Of a stretch of DNA of 6,843 nt, positions 5,950 to 6,843 are shown in pieces. Numbering within the stretch: the stretch's first letter is position 1; each line of letters starts with the position of its first letter. Source of the DNA: an uncultured Prevotellaceae bacterium (lineage in GTDB: Bacteria > Bacteroidota > Bacteroidia > Bacteroidales > Muribaculaceae); contig CALBLR010000427.1 in NCBI GenBank assembly GCA_937896015.1, forward strand, positions 1 through 6,843, written 5' to 3'. The notes beneath the pieces were generated by a model, which was not told where the DNA came from, made no database searches, and was given only the letters and a program-made list of their open reading frames with translations. The translations under genes and the position numbers were made by a program.

Positions 5950-6684
5950 CTACTTGTTGAGAAACTTGGTGTTGATGTAGGCCATAAGCGCGTCTTTGTA
6001 TAGGTCGCCGATGGGCACTTCCACGCCTTCGCCCGGGCCCTCGATGATGATGCGGCTCTTGCGCACCTCAATGATGCGCTTGAGGTTGATTATGTATGAG
6101 CGGTGCACGCGCATAAACCACGACCCGGGCAGCCGCTCTTCCATCTTTTTCATGCTCAGCAGCACCACCAGCGGCGACTTGCGCCCGTCGAGGTGGATGC
6201 GCAGATATTCGCTCATGGCTTCGATGTAGCGGATTTCGCTCACCTTGATGCGCACTATCTTGTAGTCGGTCTTCAGAAATATCGAATCGTCGGCATCAAT
6301 GGTCGACACGGCCGTGGCCGCATGCTCCATGGCCAGCAGGTGCTGCACCTTGTCGACGGCGGCGGTGAAGTCGGCATAGCTGAAAGGCTTCAGCAGATAG
6401 TCGAGGGCGTTGACCTTGAATCCGTCGAGGGCATATTCGCTGTAGGCTGTGGTGAATACCACTTTGGGCGGATCGGGCAGCGACTTCACGAAGTCGAGTC
6501 CGTTGAGGTCGGGCATGTTGATGTCGACAAACATGGCGTCGACTTCCCCGCTTTCGGCAGCTTCGCGCGCCTGTTCGGCGCTTTGGCACGCCTGCATCAG
6601 CATCAAGCCAGGGGTGCGCTTTATGTAGCTTGTGATTTGTTCAAGAGCCAGCGGCTCGTCGTCGATTGCAATGCACTTTATCAT
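5950..6684 (-). CDS. LytTR-family response regulator
   Basis: This 244-residue DNA-binding response regulator has a receiver domain at 1-120 with the acidic pair Asp8-Asp9, the phosphoacceptor Asp54 (FVDINMPDLNG), the Thr78-Thr79 pair and Lys99-Pro100. A LytTR DNA-binding domain spans about 134-236, with IRYIEAMSEYLRIH and the family signature FMRVHRSYIINL (190-201). It resembles the LytR/AlgR-type regulators that Bacteroidota pair with short-HATPase histidine kinases. The kinase stop is only 3 bp upstream, so the two are co-expressed partners. Target genes cannot be told from the sequence; nothing visible ties it to cdd or the glucosaminidase. It converges on cdd with a 7-bp gap, leaving no room for an intergenic terminator. 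Confidence 0.95.
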   Translation of the reverse strand: MIKCIAIDDEPLALEQITSYIKRTPGLMLMQACQSAEQAREAAESGEVDAMFVDINMPDLNGLDFVKSLPDPPKVVFTTAYSEYALDGFKVNALDYLLKPFSYADFTAAVDKVQHLLAMEHAATAVSTIDADDSIFLKTDYKIVRIKVSEIRYIEAMSEYLRIHLDGRKSPLVVLLSMKKMEERLPGSWFMRVHRSYIINLKRIIEVRKSRIIIEGPGEGVEVPIGDLYKDALMAYINTKFLNK

Positions 6685-6687
6685 AAT

Positions 6688-6843
6688 TTATGCTGTTTTT
6701 TCGGTTTCTTGCCTGGTGGTGCCTTGTGGCTCAAAAGGAATCACAAGGTTCACGGTGAAAGTGTCGGCCCCGTCGTCGATGTCGAGCGTGTAGCCGTTGC
6801 CGTATATCAGGTTAAGGCGCTTCTTGGCGTTCACCAGACCCAC
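6688..6843 (-). CDS. Sensor histidine kinase, C-terminal end (partial)
   Basis: Only the last 51 residues are in the window. They begin VGLVNAKKRLNLIYGNGYTL, matching the end of the HATPase domain of LytS/His_kinase-type sensors, where GxGLxNxxxRL contributes to ATP binding. A final beta strand (FTVNLVIPFEP) and a polar tail ending QETEKTA follow. The frame is open to the right edge, so the start, any membrane segments and the phosphorylated histidine lie outside. The kinase stop TAA is separated from the response regulator ATG by 3 bp, indicating a bicistronic two-component operon. Confidence 0.87.
   Translation of the reverse strand: MGLVNAKKRLNLIYGNGYTLDIDDGADTFTVNLVIPFEPQGTTRQETEKTA

Overview
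The window reads as a core-genome segment of a GC-rich member of the Bacteroidales, plausibly Muribaculaceae. The reasons are protein-level: PdxJ has the Bacteroidota-type N-terminus and active-site segment, the ExbB/ExbD/TonB-like proteins resemble the Bacteroidales versions, and the two-component genes are of the LytTR type. Short AT-rich spacers carry TAnnTTTG elements, the -7 consensus of the Bacteroidota primary sigma factor, and most start codons have no strong Shine-Dalgarno sequence. I see no rRNA, tRNA, CRISPR array, insertion sequence or phage gene. The family and genus placement is inference.

Layout, left to right. Positions 1-1826 hold a minus-strand proton-channel set in transcription order exbB (1059-1826), exbD (554-1033) and a TonB-like energy transducer that leaves the window at base 1. 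Directly upstream on the same strand is pdxJ (1904-2617), so pdxJ-exbB-exbD-tonB is probably one operon. A 222-bp spacer (2618-2839) separates pdxJ from the divergent nadK (2840-3709), which is followed after 17 bp by a YgjP/SprT-like zinc metalloprotein (3727-4449). That pair converges on a secreted glucosaminidase with two LysM domains (4468-5457, minus). The glucosaminidase is divergent from cdd, cytidine deaminase (5475-5942), with only 17 bp between the start codons. cdd converges, with a 7-bp gap, on a LytTR response regulator (5950-6684, minus), preceded by the 3' end of its sensor histidine kinase (6688-6843, partial).

Functionally, the genes cover cofactor synthesis (pyridoxine 5'-phosphate, NADP), energisation of outer-membrane transport by the proton motive force, peptidoglycan turnover, pyrimidine salvage and a two-component regulator. 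No intergenic stretch exceeds 300 bp. I found no new defence, mobile or biosynthetic system. The most interesting features are the very tight divergent and convergent gene junctions, especially the cdd/glucosaminidase start region, where the predicted promoter of each gene lies in the other gene's reading frame.
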